A stretch of 64,000 bases of DNA from positions 1,523,358-1,587,357 of the forward strand of contig OX442419.1 in assembly GCA_949361645.1 (NCBI GenBank), written 5' to 3'. Positions within the stretch are counted from its first letter, which is position 1; each line of letters begins with the position of its first letter. The notes beneath the pieces are model-generated. The model searched no databases. It saw only the letters and a list, made by a program, of their open reading frames with translations, and was not told the DNA's origin. Of the stretch, positions 11,178-22,868 are shown one piece after another. A program made the translations under genes and the position numbers. Source of the DNA: Spongilla lacustris (Eukaryota > Porifera > Demospongiae > Spongillida > Spongillidae).

Positions 11178-12007
11178 TGGGAAAGTTTACGAGAAAAGGG
11201 ACCTAGCGTGTATTATAAAAAAGTATAATAAAAATGCATTACGTTTGATTTGCTATAACTTCCGAACAGTTAAAACGCTATCAACTTCCTATTTTCAACA
11301 CTTCATACTGCACCATTTCTCTATGGTAAAATACATTTTGGAGTCTTGCACTTGCTCCGTGTCAGTATTGCAACGTTCGATACCCCACTGGGTTCAAACC
11401 CGCCATAACTTTCGGTAGGAGTAATCAATTCGCTTCAAATTCGGTTTGTAGGTAGAGAGGTCCTACACCTATCGATTTGTTCTGTTCGTTAATTTTTATG
11501 CGATCCGTTACGGAAATACAGTTGAACAAACTACGTGCACGTTTTCCCGCTTGATTCGCGCCAATGTTATAATCCCCGCCTCCCCATACATTGAGCGGAA
11601 CGCAATTTGCCCAAATCATTGGCGCGAATCGAGCGCGAAAATGGGCACGTAGTTTGTTCAACTGTATCTCCGTAATGGATGGCATAAAAATCAACGAACA
11701 GAACAAATCGATAGGTGTAGGACCTCTCTACCTACAAACCGAATATTTGAAGCGAATTGATTACTCCTACCGAAAGTTATGGCGGGTTTGAACCCAGTGG
11801 GGTATCGAACGTTGCAATACTGACACGGAGCAAGTGCAAGACTCCAAAATGTATTTTACCATAGAGAAATGGTGCAGTATGAAGTATGGAAAATAGGAAG
11901 TTGATAGCGTTTTAACTGTTCGGAAGTTATAGCAAATCAAACGTAATGCATTTTTATTATACTTTTTTATAATACACGCTAGGTCCCTTTTCTCGTAAAC
12001 TTTCCCA
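11178..12007. mobile_element. 830-bp palindromic (foldback) transposable element with TA duplication
   Basis: The sequence from 11178 (TGGGAAAGTTTACGAG...) is matched almost base for base by its reverse complement ending at 12007. Each arm is about 390 bp, separated by a centre of about 50 bp around 11569-11618. The element is flanked by TA on both sides (11176-11177 and 12008-12009), the target duplication typical of Tc1/mariner-type insertions. The arms hold no transposase. It is a non-autonomous foldback element, and a transcript would form a very long hairpin. Open frames inside are mirror images of each other and are not genes. Confidence 0.9.
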
Positions 12008-12174
12008 TATATTTAATTAATGGCTAATGCAGCATGTAGGTATTCTTACAGGAAATGCCATTGTTTAGTAATTGCATATAAACTCCAGGCGCGCCGTCAT
12101 CAGTTGCATGCATCAGAGTAATATTATTTAATTTGGATATATACTCATGTGAGTTGTTCGCATTCACAGAGTCC

Positions 12175-12500
12175 TTTGGCTTCCATTTTCCGATGCGTGA
12201 GTTTGGCATCAAGGCTGGTGATAAGAGCCTTGGATCCTAAATGGTTTACAAAGTGGCTTCGGTTCCATTACGAGACCGAGTGTACTGCTTTAGTCTTTGC
12301 CTCTATAGGCTGTATTAGCGCGGAATTTTGTTAGCCCTAGCCGCCTGCTACCACAGCTATTATAGTGAGCGCAGTGCTTCAGTTCTGAGAAGTGTTTTAA
12401 AGCATAGCAAGTATATAATATGTCACAAATGCTAGTTCTACATGCTCACGCTCTGTCCATTGCTTCATGCTTGAACGAGTTCGTCCGGTTTGAAATGTGC
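12175..12500 (+). pseudogene. Internally deleted relative of the intact hAT transposase
   Basis: Compared with the 720-residue transposase encoded at 40655-42817, the + strand here begins with the same N-terminal FPMREFG (about 12186-12206). It shifts frame, continues ALDPKWFTKWLRFHY (about 12225-12275) and jumps straight to the C-terminal SERSASVLR (about 12364-12390) and VLHAHALSIASCLNEFVRFE (about 12436-12495). The catalytic middle, more than 550 residues, is missing. It is an internal-deletion derivative of the same hAT family. The next TIR element starts at 12519, directly after it. Confidence 0.75.
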
Positions 12501-12728
12501 CATTTACTGTATACATGTCAGTGGCGGATACAGGGAGGGGCAAACCCGGCCTATGCCCCCCCCCCCCCCCCCCCCCCCCCCCTAACTAATAAGGATACGC
12601 CTCCTGTCCATTATAATGAATTTAATTACATGTCATCAGCGCCGCACTGTCTTAGCTCTTGCAGGCGCCTGACCTGTTGTACGTGCTAAGTATCACCCCT
12701 GACACGTGGCACTTTTTCTATTGTGCTT

Positions 12729-12823
12729 TTGAGCGTTCAGTTTGTACATTCGTTCAGCGTTCAGTTCGAATTCGTACATTCGTTCAGTGTTCAGTTCGTA
12801 CATTCGTTCAGCGTTCAGTTCGT
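12729..12823. repeat. 24-bp tandem repeat GTTCAGTTCGTACATTCGTT
   Basis: About four imperfect copies of a 24-bp unit (GTTCAGTTCGTACATTCGTT plus CAGC) lie here. The array resumes at 14709-14737 on the other side of the inserted element, so it was split by that insertion. Confidence 0.8.
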
Positions 12824-12996
12824 AGAGCAAAGGGACCGAATGTGGAACGCACCCCTATTAAGAACACTAAATCTCATTAAAAATTCAATCAAAATTATGG
12901 GTTTGCAATGATGGCAAATCAATGAATCTGATTGACCCACTAGTTGCTGGATAAATATCCTCCACGAGCATTTGGCAAGCTAGGAGTGCAGCAATT

Positions 12997-13768
12997 CAGT
13001 GGCGGATCCAGGGGGGGGTCTAAGGGGTCTAAAGACCCCCCCCTCGGCCCGACCAGTAATGAATAAATTAACTTATGAATAATTAATTACATACGATTGA
13101 CACGTTCAAAAACGAAGCATTCGATGAGTAGAACGCGAGTAAATTCGCGAGTTAGCTTTCCATTCATCCAACGTTTACAGAGAGGGTTAGGGGTGGGTCT
13201 AAAGCCAAAACCCTCCAAGACCAAGTAACAAAAATTAATTTTGCATGCGTGGTTAATTTAGTAGGCCTATTACTGTTAGTATTACCGCGCGATCAAATGG
13301 TGTGAGCAGGAAGTAAAGGCGTGAATTGGATGGGATGTCAGGTTCTTTTCCTCAGAAAACAGGTAGTTAAATAAATACTGTCAAATAGGTATATAATACT
13401 AATATGAGTGTATGTCGATTAGACCACCATGCGGTCACTATGGCTTTGCGTTACCAATTAAATTGCTGAGCAGTGTGAATGAAGAGTTTCCTCGTCGCTA
13501 TCCACGCAGGCTTCTATTAATCGTTGGTAGTTATCAATATTAAGTTGATATCACTGTCAAAAGTATGTGTATTTTCATGCTAAATAAACGCAAATTAAAA
13601 GTAAAAAAAGCGGCTGGGGCTTCGCCCCAGGCCCCTCTGGGGGAACTATTGATCAGCGTTCCCCCAGACCCCCTGGCTGTCACTGGAGAGGGGACGCCCC
13701 CCGCCCCGCCCCCGCTTGTGAATATAATTATTAGACCCCCCCTTCCCGAAATCCTGGATCCGCCCCTG
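12997..13768. mobile_element. Small TIR element, innermost of the nest
   Basis: Left end CAGTGGCGGATCCAGG (12997-13012) and right end CCTGGATCCGCCCCTG (13753-13768) are inverted repeats, the same end family as the outer element at 12519/15625. Flanks AGCAATT and AAGCATT are similar but not identical, so the duplication is uncertain. Near the right end lies a GC-rich hairpin (GGGGCTTCGCCCC). It interrupts the reading GAQCF of the host element's minus-strand protein. No transposase inside. Confidence 0.7.
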
Positions 13769-13774
13769 AAGCAT

Positions 13775-14107
13775 TGTGCTCCTTTGCGACCTCCTGATTT
13801 CATTATAGCTTTCATGCGCTCTAATGCAGCGTTTTCTTCTAGAGCTGCTTTTCTTTTTCTGCGTCGCTCTTCCTTCTCAGCTGTCTCTCTCCTCTTCATA
13901 TCCTCAGCAGCCTTAAATTCATCGATCCATTGTGCTGAAGTCATGCACTGAGCTGAACCTTTCAAATCGAGTACTTGTAGTAGGGATAGCGTTGTCCTGT
14001 GGATCTAAGCTTTCTCCATCTGAATTATCAGTGGTACTTTCTGAACTTTGAGGAGAGGTCCATTCACCATGTTGCACCTGCTCACGACGTACTGCACATG
14101 CAGCCAC
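13775..14107 (-). pseudogene. Charged C-terminal fragment of a transposase-like protein
   Basis: Minus-strand frames join across one shift near 13945. A Ser/Asp-rich acidic stretch (SSESTTDNSDGESLDP, about 14050) is followed by FSSVHDFSTMDR and then a basic helix (AAEDMKRRETAEKEERRRKR) ending GGRKGAQCF at the insertion at 13768. Such acid-then-basic tails occur in DDE transposases of TA-duplicating elements. The catalytic domain is not recognised. Family assignment is a guess. Confidence 0.4.
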
Positions 14108-14818
14108 ATAGATGGAGTGGTACTGAATTGACGATTTCAGGCGTCTTCTTCTGTTGTCATTGCAGCAGCCTCGATATCAACCTGCCTCTTCACCTCTTGT
14201 GCCACACCATCCTCAATAATTATAAAGCTTACAATGGTCACCAATGGCGATTTTATCAGAAAGTGCTGCCCCTGACACACCGCATTATGCCATGATTACA
14301 TCATGGGGTCCAACCATGTCTTCAGGAAGAGCATCTACCCCACATAGTGGAGACAGGCCTGTCGTTTATTGGCCATAATTAGGCAACCGGAGGATAGACG
14401 CTTAATTCATTTTTTAGTAAGTAGCACCCGCCCCCCTCCCCAAACAAACCCCATGCGGTTGAGAGTTTATATAACAACCCTTTGATGTGGTTGTTCCTTA
14501 TTTGGTACCTTTCCCATACATTGAGGTATGTTTGCCGAAAAGTAAGTTTTCGGTACCAGGATTCATAAAACTTTTCCTATGGTTAGTATAGTTGTAATCT
14601 AAGTTAAATTCTCTATCCAACAGTGTTTAAATTATCTCTCTAGCATGCATAGTTTGTCTGCAGCAGTCAAGGGAAGTTGGTTGTTCCTTAATAGGTTCCT
14701 TTGCTCTACATTCGTTCAGCGTTCAGTTCGTACATTGCGAATTTCAATTTCAATTGCCGTAATAGATCAAACACAGCGGAACAATGTTCCTGCTAGGTCA
14801 CCAAAAGAATATTTTTAA

Positions 14819-15377
14819 TTGGCTGTTTTTATTCCATATTTGGATTGTCTCATTCAGCAATTAGATCTTCGATTTTCGGATCTAACTATTCAAGCTTTAC
14901 GAGCATTATGTTTAATTCCTTCGCATTTTTACAAAGATGATGAAGAGGCTATCGTTGCAGACGAACTATACAAGTTTTATTGTGATGATGAGCTAATTCC
15001 TCTTTGAAATTTAAATGTCAGTCTATCGCAGCACTATGGGAGAAGACAGCGTTAATGTTATTGTATGTGCACAAAGATATTGAACTTAATATTGATGGAA
15101 TGCAGAAATGTTGCTCTTTCTAGTGCTAAAGCTTATAGGGCATGTATACCTTACAAAACCAATGTTCTACACAATAACAAGTCACGAAAATGATGCCGAT
15201 CGAGCCAGGAGGGCTCGGGCATTTTGCCTCATCAGAACAGTGCCGAGGCGACAATATATTGCATTTAGCATTTCAGTATTGGATGAGTGGGAGTGGATGG
15301 CCAAACGCCTAGCAATTCTTGAGAATATTGATGCTATCATTGACAGCTATGGTCGAAAATACCCTCGGTCTAATTGA
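14819..15377 (+). pseudogene. hAT-like transposase remnant
   Basis: The + strand reads AVFIPYLDCLIQQLDLRF, SDLTIQALRALCLIPSHF and a stop at 15005; YVHKDIELNIDG follows near 15060 in another frame. YLDxLIxxLxxRF...ALxxLxPS and HKDIxLN match the C-terminal part of THAP/hAT-type transposases (52-kDa repressor-like). The open frame at 15108-15377 (ENDADRARRARAFCLIRTVP) has no recognised match and may be part of the same element. Frame breaks show it is dead. Confidence 0.5.
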
Positions 15378-15630
15378 CTGACCCTATTTGTGAAGTGTGA
15401 CTGTTATAGGTATCTTTAATCATTTGTATCTGCATGTGAATACCTGTTTTATAACTTCCAAAAGTGCAAAAAAAAAACAAAAAAAAAACACCAGTGGCTA
15501 GGGTTTTGGGGCGGAGATGATGGTGCTTACTGCGCTTTCCCAGACACCCTGGTAAGTTCGGAGGGCACGCCCCCATTCCCATCCCTATATGCCCCCCCTA
15601 ACACAAAATCCTGTATCCGCCCCTGCATGT

Positions 15631-18076
15631 ATAGTTCTCGCACTTACACACTGATCTGTTTTAATCAATTCGCAATAGTATAGACATGTATATTTTGCAC
15701 CAAATCTTTCACACGAAATAACGAGGGCTCCGCCCCCAGACCCCGCCCCTGCTTAGACCGCTTTTTCTTTCGTTCCTACGGCCCTGTTCTAGGCTGTTAT
15801 ATTCAAGCTATTTACCACACAGTGTAAGTTTATATATCTATCTATAATCATATACCCATACATATCCCAGGAATTTCAAAACATTTTATAGTAATTCTCC
15901 TTCCTTATCACGTGACGTTTATCCTCGCACTCACAGAATGAGTCTGCCTCTCCAACTCCAAGACAGTCCACTTGCCCTCTCTCCACTATGCGAAGACTCT
16001 TCCCTCCAACCTTTGCGATAATCTGTATAACATAACCATCCTTGAAGAGATCCTATATATTAAGAGCAACGTGTGACTTGAAGGGAGTTTTAAAAAACTG
16101 TCATTATATTACCAGCGGCGATGGCGCTTTTGTTGCAGCTGACTCGAGCGATTTTCCAAAGTTAAGTAAACTTTCATTGAGCGATCCCTGAGACAATGGC
16201 GGCGTAAGTATTTGTATGCATACATGCACATGTAGTTAATGCTATAATCAACTTGCCAAGAGGTTTTCCTGAAAAGAGAGAAGATATTACGTTCGGGGAT
16301 AAATATATGAACAAAATGATTACCGTCATGACAACAGGTTGCTGCGGCCTAGCTGAAGCAGGAGCGGGACCGAAGTGTGTGGATATTTTTAAAATCTTTT
16401 TTTAGCCACTTGAGCTTTAGCGTAGCCGCTTAGTAGTTACTATTACAATAATTGTTTATACATGTGATCTCCAGCTGATATTTCTCTACCAATAAGACAA
16501 CTTCAGGGATTACCCCAGACGTGATGTCATATAGCGCTCGCTCGTTACATATACAAAGCAAAGTGAAGCATGCTAGGTGATGTTTGCAATGTGTGCTGCG
16601 GAAATACAAGCTGGAGACAACGGACTTCTTCGTAACGCACAAACGAGGGCGACTACATCCGGAGTACGAATTATCAGATTCCCTGAAGTTGTCTATTTAT
16701 TAAACTCTTTTTGTACGAAGTGGGGACTCACATGCAGCAGGTGCGGCAACCAGAGATAGTGAGCAGATGAGACGAAAGACGCAAAGCGGTGCATGCAGGG
16801 CCGGGAGCTTGAGTGGGTCTGTGTTCCCATGCATGGTTTTAGAAGCAGATCTTGGGGCGCTGAAACCACGGAGTCGATCACTGTCACGTCTGGCCTCTTG
16901 CCTAACAACCAACTCACAACAGGGCCAAGGCAGCTGTTCCTCTTTATGGCAGGCAAAACTTTAACCTTATCAGAGCAAATGCCACTGCAATACTGTTCAG
17001 ATGCTTTGCCTCTGGCATGTAGAATGCGTGTTCTTTAGATTTAGATAGCTATACACATATTTTATTACAGAGATAATAGTATCTCTGATAATAAATCAAG
17101 TGGTTAAAATTACTATATTATGATCTTCCTAGGACAGTACAGTACCACTTTTTACTGCCAACCTTTCACACATCATGTATAGGTGTACATAGACGGTTTT
17201 GACATGCCACCACACCCACTACATTTTAATACGGTGGTTACAATTAATCGTTGTTCAGCTCCATTTTAAGCTCGAGAAATCTAAATAGGTACGCAGGTAC
17301 CAAAGCCTCCGAAGGAATGGATATATCGCTCTATAATCCTACCAACGATTTTTTTTTCTTGCGCGCTATGCCTAAGGCTAGCTATTAACATTGATCATGC
17401 AAGCGCTTTGGATCGATGGATGGGGGACTTTTATGTATACCAATATTGAAGGTGTATATGCCTCATTTCACCAAACGATGACTTGCATTTCAAGAGGAAG
17501 CTTAGATGAGTTGCATGTGTTTGAGCATAGATATAACCAATGGAACTAAATGGAAAAAAGACATATATCACTTTTAAGCTCAGTGGATCACTGGATGTAA
17601 TAGGATTTTAAACACAATTACAGTGCTTGAGTACGTACAAAATCGGTTGCTTCTTGTTAAAAGAGAGACTGTCTAACAGCAGTAGCATGTATGCTAAATG
17701 TTGAGTGTAACTGAACTTATTACATGCATGTCTATGTGACGCGGTTCAATCGAGGGCGTGCATATCGTTCATCGCGTGATTCAAAGAAATTCATGGTCTC
17801 AAATTAAGTGTGGAAGAGTCCATGCGAAAAGGTCATATGATTCATATCGTCAACAATGTGGAAGCTTCGCTACCCAAGCTGGGAAAAACCTGAAATTTGG
17901 AGCATTTATACATCTACACGGGCCCAGCATTGGCGTTTATACAGCCCGACGATGAGCCGGGTGGTACAAATCAGTTGACAAAAAGATGGTCGAGGGTGCT
18001 TGAGAGCGGTGTCCATAAAGATCCAGCAAGGGGGGGGGGGGGGGGGGGGGGGTGGGGGGGGGGGGGGGGGGGGGGT

Positions 18077-18111
<35 letters not shown>

Positions 18112-19540
18112 CATAAAACTTACCTGAACGATTAAGGCTAATGGTAATTTAATTTGAATATATTCTTATTCATTTACAGGCCGAGCGGTAACTATTGGAG
18201 AGGAAATGCAGTACTAGTTTGTCAATTAAAATGCACAGGAAAACTGCAAACCTATAGCTCCATCCGGTGGGTGTTCCTAATTGAGCCGAGCGTTTGCACA
18301 ATATTGGGTGTACATGTCTGCTATCTATAATGAATGATAATGACTAACAAAATGGCCAGATATGGAATCATAGATAGTATAGTATCTATAATAAAGAAGC
18401 AGTAACTATGTTCAGGTGTCTGAAGAAGCTAATAGGGAGGTTTGGGGTACCAGATCGAGATCACCAGTGATTTAATGCAATAATTTGTCACTTGCTTAAG
18501 TACAGTAAGTAGTCTAGCCTGATCAGTGGTGGAAAGCTGAAATGGAAGGATGATTTGGATCTTATTTCATATATCTTCATTGTATCATTCAACCATTTGA
18601 ACTTGTTTATGGTGCGAAAACATGGCTACCTGTTAGATCTACCACCTTATACCTGTCATTTTATAAGCTCCAGATGACCTATGAAAATGTCATAGTTCTT
18701 TTACATCATTTGTTGGTGTGTATGAGACGATGTGTGTTGTGGGTATTAATATGCAGGTGTATCGTGGCAATTTGTGGGTGTGCAATGTGTGGATGTGAAA
18801 AATATGGTTGATCCATTTGCTTTTGCACTAGGAATTCACAGACTGAGGCGTACTTCTTGAGCACGTTGCCAATGAGGAGTATGGGGTCAAAGGTGCATGC
18901 ATCGCCTTGGAGATGGCCGTGGTCACATGATGGATGTGATTCATATCGTACACAATGGGAAAGTGATAGCTGAAAAGGTCAACAATGTTCACCTTGGAAA
19001 CATGCACATTGTGTATGGAGGCTGGATTATTTGAATCCTTGATTTACTCACTTTGAGCTTTGCAATGCCCAGTGTAACTATAACATCCTTCATTTCTGTA
19101 TAGCTTATATCAGCTGGTATATCACCTATTATAGTGGGCTTTATACTCTTTGTACAGTTCTGTTATGAGAATACACTGTTCCTTTCACCTCTATTGCATA
19201 ATACATGTGACCAATGAACACTTGAACGTGCACCCCACACAGATGGCACAAGAGGTCACCACACCCCCAACACAAACTTGCACAGTGTATACAGTACTTC
19301 TGGAAAATGTTAAAATATGTTTGCATAAGCCCCTCCTCTTATTTAGGAAACATTGTACTCAATACAGCACATCAGTATACCATATGTAGCATTGCATTCA
19401 CATTGTACATGTAATTAATATATTGTCATTGAGGTATTGTTTTAAAAATACATGTATGATATTATGATATGATAAATCTTGAAAGAATGACCCTTTTACC
19501 CTTGGGGTAAGGGGAGGGGTAAGGGGAGGGGGAGGGGGTG
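15631..19540. other. Largely non-coding; one possible first exon
   Basis: At 16196-16203 ATGGCGGC is followed by a perfect donor, GTAAGT, and preceded by GC-rich sequence that could be a 5' UTR. This could be the first exon (Met-Ala-Ala) of an unseen gene on the + strand, but no second exon is convincing. Frames at 16.6-17.0 and 17.76-17.96 kb show no recognisable protein. A G-rich homopolymer tract with rare T covers about 18030-18109. Confidence 0.3.
18580..18720 (+). pseudogene. Trace of a Gypsy integrase C-terminus
   Basis: The reading QPFELVYGAKTWLPV (about 18592-18637) matches the conserved F-E-L-V-Y-G-R end of Gypsy integrase cores. Sequence on both sides is too decayed to extend. It is unrelated in detail to the three better-preserved Gypsy copies. 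Confidence 0.4.
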
Positions 19541-19612
19541 TCGGGTTGGTCTAGCTGCTAAGTCAGTGTGGCGGCAGAGGGGGACACCCGGGTTCAATCC
19601 TAGGTCAGGGTG
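19540..19612 (+). repeat. tRNA-like SINE head with pol III A/B boxes
   Basis: GGTTGGTCTAGCTGCTAAGT resembles an A box, and CCGGGTTCAATCC (about 19588-19600) is a close B box (GGTTCAANCC). Spacing fits a tRNA promoter with an enlarged arm. The 3' side does not pair with the 5' side as an acceptor stem, so it is not a working tRNA. A T-run at 19617-19624 could end pol III transcripts. Confidence 0.4.
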
Positions 19613-20054
19613 ATCCTTTTTTTATTTCTTGTGATACAAGAATATATAAAGTGTAACACACAAACTGAAACAATCAGCCTTGTAGCATGCACAGGCAGGT
19701 AGACGAAGGATAAGCGTGTAAACACCACACAGATGCATGCACATGTTTGGATTTGTGTATTTGGATTCTTCACAGTAAGGCCTAAGGAGGTTCGTACGTT
19801 CCGAGGGAGGATAGCTAAAACACGCTTCATAATTCAGACTGATAAGATATTCCCGCCGTGCTGAAAATGTAGCTTCAAATAATATATTGCAACATGTTAT
19901 GAGACAGTATGCATTAAACCCGGCGCTCAAGATCAAAACAGAGATGATATATAGCTACTAACTAGGTCCGTTATGAAATCATAAAGGTACATTTCAATGG
20001 TTTTACATCAAAGTGGGCGCTTTACTGGTCTGGGGACTAGAACGTATTAACAGC

Positions 20055-20376
20055 ATGACACGACGCTATCTCGTCAGGGCGCTTAAAACCTCGGGATTGG
20101 TTCTTTACACTTTCTGTTTATTGCATACTTTCAGCAACCACTTTGTATCCGTTGTAACGGTAAGTGCGCCAAGTTACTACTATGCCTAGCTAGCTGAGTT
20201 TTTTTTTCTTTTTCTGTAGGCCCTACTAGTACTCTTCACTAGTGTGTCGAGATAGACTATTGTCTCCCGTACCTTTTGTATATGTATTATCCCTGATGCA
20301 CACACACACACGCACCACCACCACACACACCCCCACACACATCACACACCATGCACACACACACCACACACACCAT

Positions 20377-20420
<44 letters not shown>

Positions 20421-22313
20421 AAATACGTGCAGTGCCAAGGTGACTCTATGTATCCTACCATTAACTCAACGCCGCACAGCAATGACGTAGTCCTTGTTGA
20501 ACACTGGTCCAAAAAGAAGAAAGTTCTCACCAGGTTATTTGTGGCTGGCAATACATTTGCACTTTAACCTCTTTTGTCTGGTGTCTATCCCAGGAATGAC
20601 ATTGTGATCGCTGCCCAACCAGATAGCCCTGGTGATTATGTGTGCAAGAGGATTGTGGCAGTGGTAAAGGGCATGTTTGTGCCAACATTTGTGTCCCTGC
20701 TCTTCCTTCCTCACCCTCCCCTCCCATCCCTCCTTTCTTGCAGGAAGGAGATCGCCTGAAAAGACACAAAGAGTTCTCTTTTTACAGCAAAAGGATGAAG
20801 GTGGGCACTAATTAAGATATGCAATGTCATGTTAGGGCATACGTGTAGCTTTGACCATTTGTCGTGTAACAGTTTGAAGTTGAATTGAAAGTAGAACAAA
20901 ATTGATGTTCAGTACTGCAGAAATAAAGTACTGTTACAGACCCTACCTGTTTGACTGACAACAATTCATGATCATCACGGTATTTAATTTCATACATAAA
21001 GTCGGCATCAATTTGCGTGGCACTTAAATAAACCCGAGCTCTTTAGCATATGTGTATTTAGCAAGCAACTTAATTTTTATATTAGCCTCTTTTAATGGTA
21101 CCGATATCGCGTTCCACGTACTGATCACTGTTCCATTACTAATTTACCCACCTTCACTGTTCCATCACTGATGTACCCACCATCACTGTTACATCACTGA
21201 TGTACCCACCTTCACTGTTACATCACTGATGTACCCACCATCACTGTTACATCACTGATGTACCCACCATCACTGTTACATCACTGATGTACCCACCATC
21301 ACTGTTACATCACTGATATACCCAACAGCTGATATTTGCCACAAGTCTGATGAAACTAAAAAGGTGCAATACTGTAATTTCATATCATGATTGGGCAGTT
21401 TAGTTTATACTGATACATATAACTTTGAGGATGTATAATTAGAGTTAAACTTTGGGATGTTGGGATCACATGCGCACACTGTAGGTTAACTGCTGACAAT
21501 AGCAGAATTTGAGAAATGCACTACATGTATTTCATTTTTCACTTCGGCAAGATGGTGGGGCAGTCATGCCAAAGTGTCAAATAATGGCCACCCTTGGTTA
21601 CGGAACAAGGGTTAGGGCAACCCTTGGGCAATGTGCCCCAGTGATCACATTAGTACTTTGTACTGTTGTCAGCAGTGATGCCTCTCATGTACTAGTAGCC
21701 ATTATTCATGATTAAGCCGGGCTTCAAGACGCATGGACATATTGCCAGTTTCAACCCCAGAAGTGCCTTACAATGTACACATGTGCAGTTATTAACTCAG
21801 CAGCATGCTTCAACCATAACTAACACAAGCCTGGATGTGATGTAGTAATGTTTTTTTTTTAATGTCTTGGGGACCATAACGAGGGAAAACCCGAAAATTA
21901 GGGTTTAACCCCATGTGGTGGTAAACCCCAGACCACACGACATCTTTAAAACATCAAAATTGCCAGATCAATATATGGCAATTAGTTTTTTTTTTTAACA
22001 CATTGAAAATATGATAACGTTTGGCATGTAGAAAAATTGCAATTGTAAATCGCTATACCTCAAAGATTGGGCATATAGAAGCCCAGAAAAAACAGCAAAT
22101 GATGTACATACATTTCTTTAACATCTTCCACACCACCACCACCATCAACAACAGGTACCACCAGGGCATGTGTGGCTCGAGGGAGACAACAAGGACAGGT
22201 CGTACGATTCCAGACAGTTTGGACCTGTGCCCAGCGGATTGATCTATGGTCATGTGTTCTTCAGGGTGGGTTTTCAAGTAGATCATGTGATCCTTCATTC
22301 TAATATTTACCTC

Positions 22314-22344
<31 letters not shown>

Positions 22345-22391
22345 CAATCCATCAGATCTACCCCTTCTCACAAGCAGGATTCATCAAGTAA
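20055..22391 (+). CDS. IMMP1L: Mitochondrial inner membrane protease subunit 1 (IMMP1L-like), six exons
   Basis: This signal-peptidase-I family serine protease matures proteins sorted to the mitochondrial intermembrane space and works with subunit 2 in the inner membrane. Exons: 20055-20159, 20433-20533, 20594-20663, 20744-20800, 22155-22265, 22356-22391. All have GT-AG borders and compatible phases, giving about 159 residues (human IMMP1L has 166). Exon 1 encodes a hydrophobic N-terminal anchor (LVLYTFCLLHTF). Exon 2 has CQGDSMYPT with the catalytic Ser of the SMxPT box. Exons 3 and 4 give NDIVIAAQP..CKRIVAVEGD with the catalytic Lys in CKR. Exon 5 has the family signature VPPGHVWLEGDNKDRSYDSR and FGPVPSGLIYGHVFF. 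The protein ends FSQAGFIK. Intron 4 is 1354 bp and contains a 29-bp minisatellite; intron 1 contains a CA microsatellite. Exon 1 is the least certain part, chosen because it gives in-frame Met, an anchor and a GTAAGT donor. Confidence 0.9.
21122..21325. repeat. 29-bp minisatellite in an IMMP1L intron
   Basis: Six to seven copies of a 29-bp unit (CCCACCATCACTGTTACATC plus ACTGATGTA) with C/A and TT/AT variants. It lies in intron 4. Confidence 0.95.
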
Positions 22392-22397
22392 AGATGA

Positions 22398-22468
22398 CCA
22401 GTCCGTGCTCCTCCCCAGTCCATGTGCTCCTCCCCAGTCCATGCTCCCCCCCAGTCCATGCTCCTCCA
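22398..22468. repeat. Short imperfect tandem repeat CCAGTCCATGCTCCTCC
   Basis: Four imperfect units of about 17-19 bp follow the IMMP1L stop codon. The gene's 3' UTR would include them. Confidence 0.8.
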
Positions 22469-22868
22469 AGTGGTGTATTTGTATGTGAACTGTCATTAAT
22501 CCATTATCACAAGAACACAAATAATGATTGGTGACCCCTCCCCCCCCCCCCCCCAAGAAAAAGTTGCCAGACATCATGTGACTGGAGCTCCTCTTAAAGC
22601 CACACCTACTTCCCTGTTGTCTGTTAGTGTCTTGAACACATCCATGGCTACCCTCCTGGGGACAGAAAGACAAATCTCGGAACTTCATCCTGTCCCTCTC
22701 ATCTCATGCACACATGCACAAACACACATGTGCACACACACACATTACCTCAAAGTAAAAGTGGGTGTGTTTGCAGCAAAGAGCACAAAGAGATTATGTC
22801 CATCTTGGTGTAAGGTGTAGGCTTTGTACTTCTGTTGAGGGGTGATTCGTTATTTTTTGATATACCAC

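Larger units (their letters stand above)
12825..14706. mobile_element. TA-flanked TIR element inserted in the 24-bp array
   Basis: Ends GAGCAAAGGGACC (12825-12837) and GGTTCCTTTGCTC (14694-14706) are inverted repeats. TA at 12823-12824 and 14707-14708 is the target duplication, and joining the flanks restores the 24-bp repeat register. Inside, on the minus strand, is a degenerate charged C-terminus of a transposase-like protein, itself split by a second TIR element at 12997-13768. TA duplications point to a pogo/Tc1-type element. Confidence 0.7.
12519..15625. mobile_element. TIR element (hAT-like, 5-bp duplication) hosting nested insertions
   Basis: The left terminus CAGTGGCGGATACAGG (12519-12534) is the near-perfect inverted repeat of CCTGTATCCGCCCCTG (15610-15625). 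Both sides carry the direct repeat CATGT (12514-12518 and 15626-15630). CAG-type ends with a short duplication fit hAT-like elements with 5-bp target duplications. The interior holds a C run at about 12557-12582, a 24-bp tandem repeat, decayed hAT-like coding at 14.8-15.4 kb, and an inserted TA-flanked element (12825-14706) that itself carries another TIR insert. Confidence 0.8.

Noticed and set aside
11425..11791. Two facing frames with nearly the same protein
   Set aside because: They are the two arms of a palindromic transposable element read in mirror.
16577..17038. Overlapping frames on both strands
   Set aside because: No recognisable protein, poor splice context and no conservation-like pattern.
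19540..19612. A functional tRNA gene
   Set aside because: No matching acceptor stem and no plausible anticodon arm.
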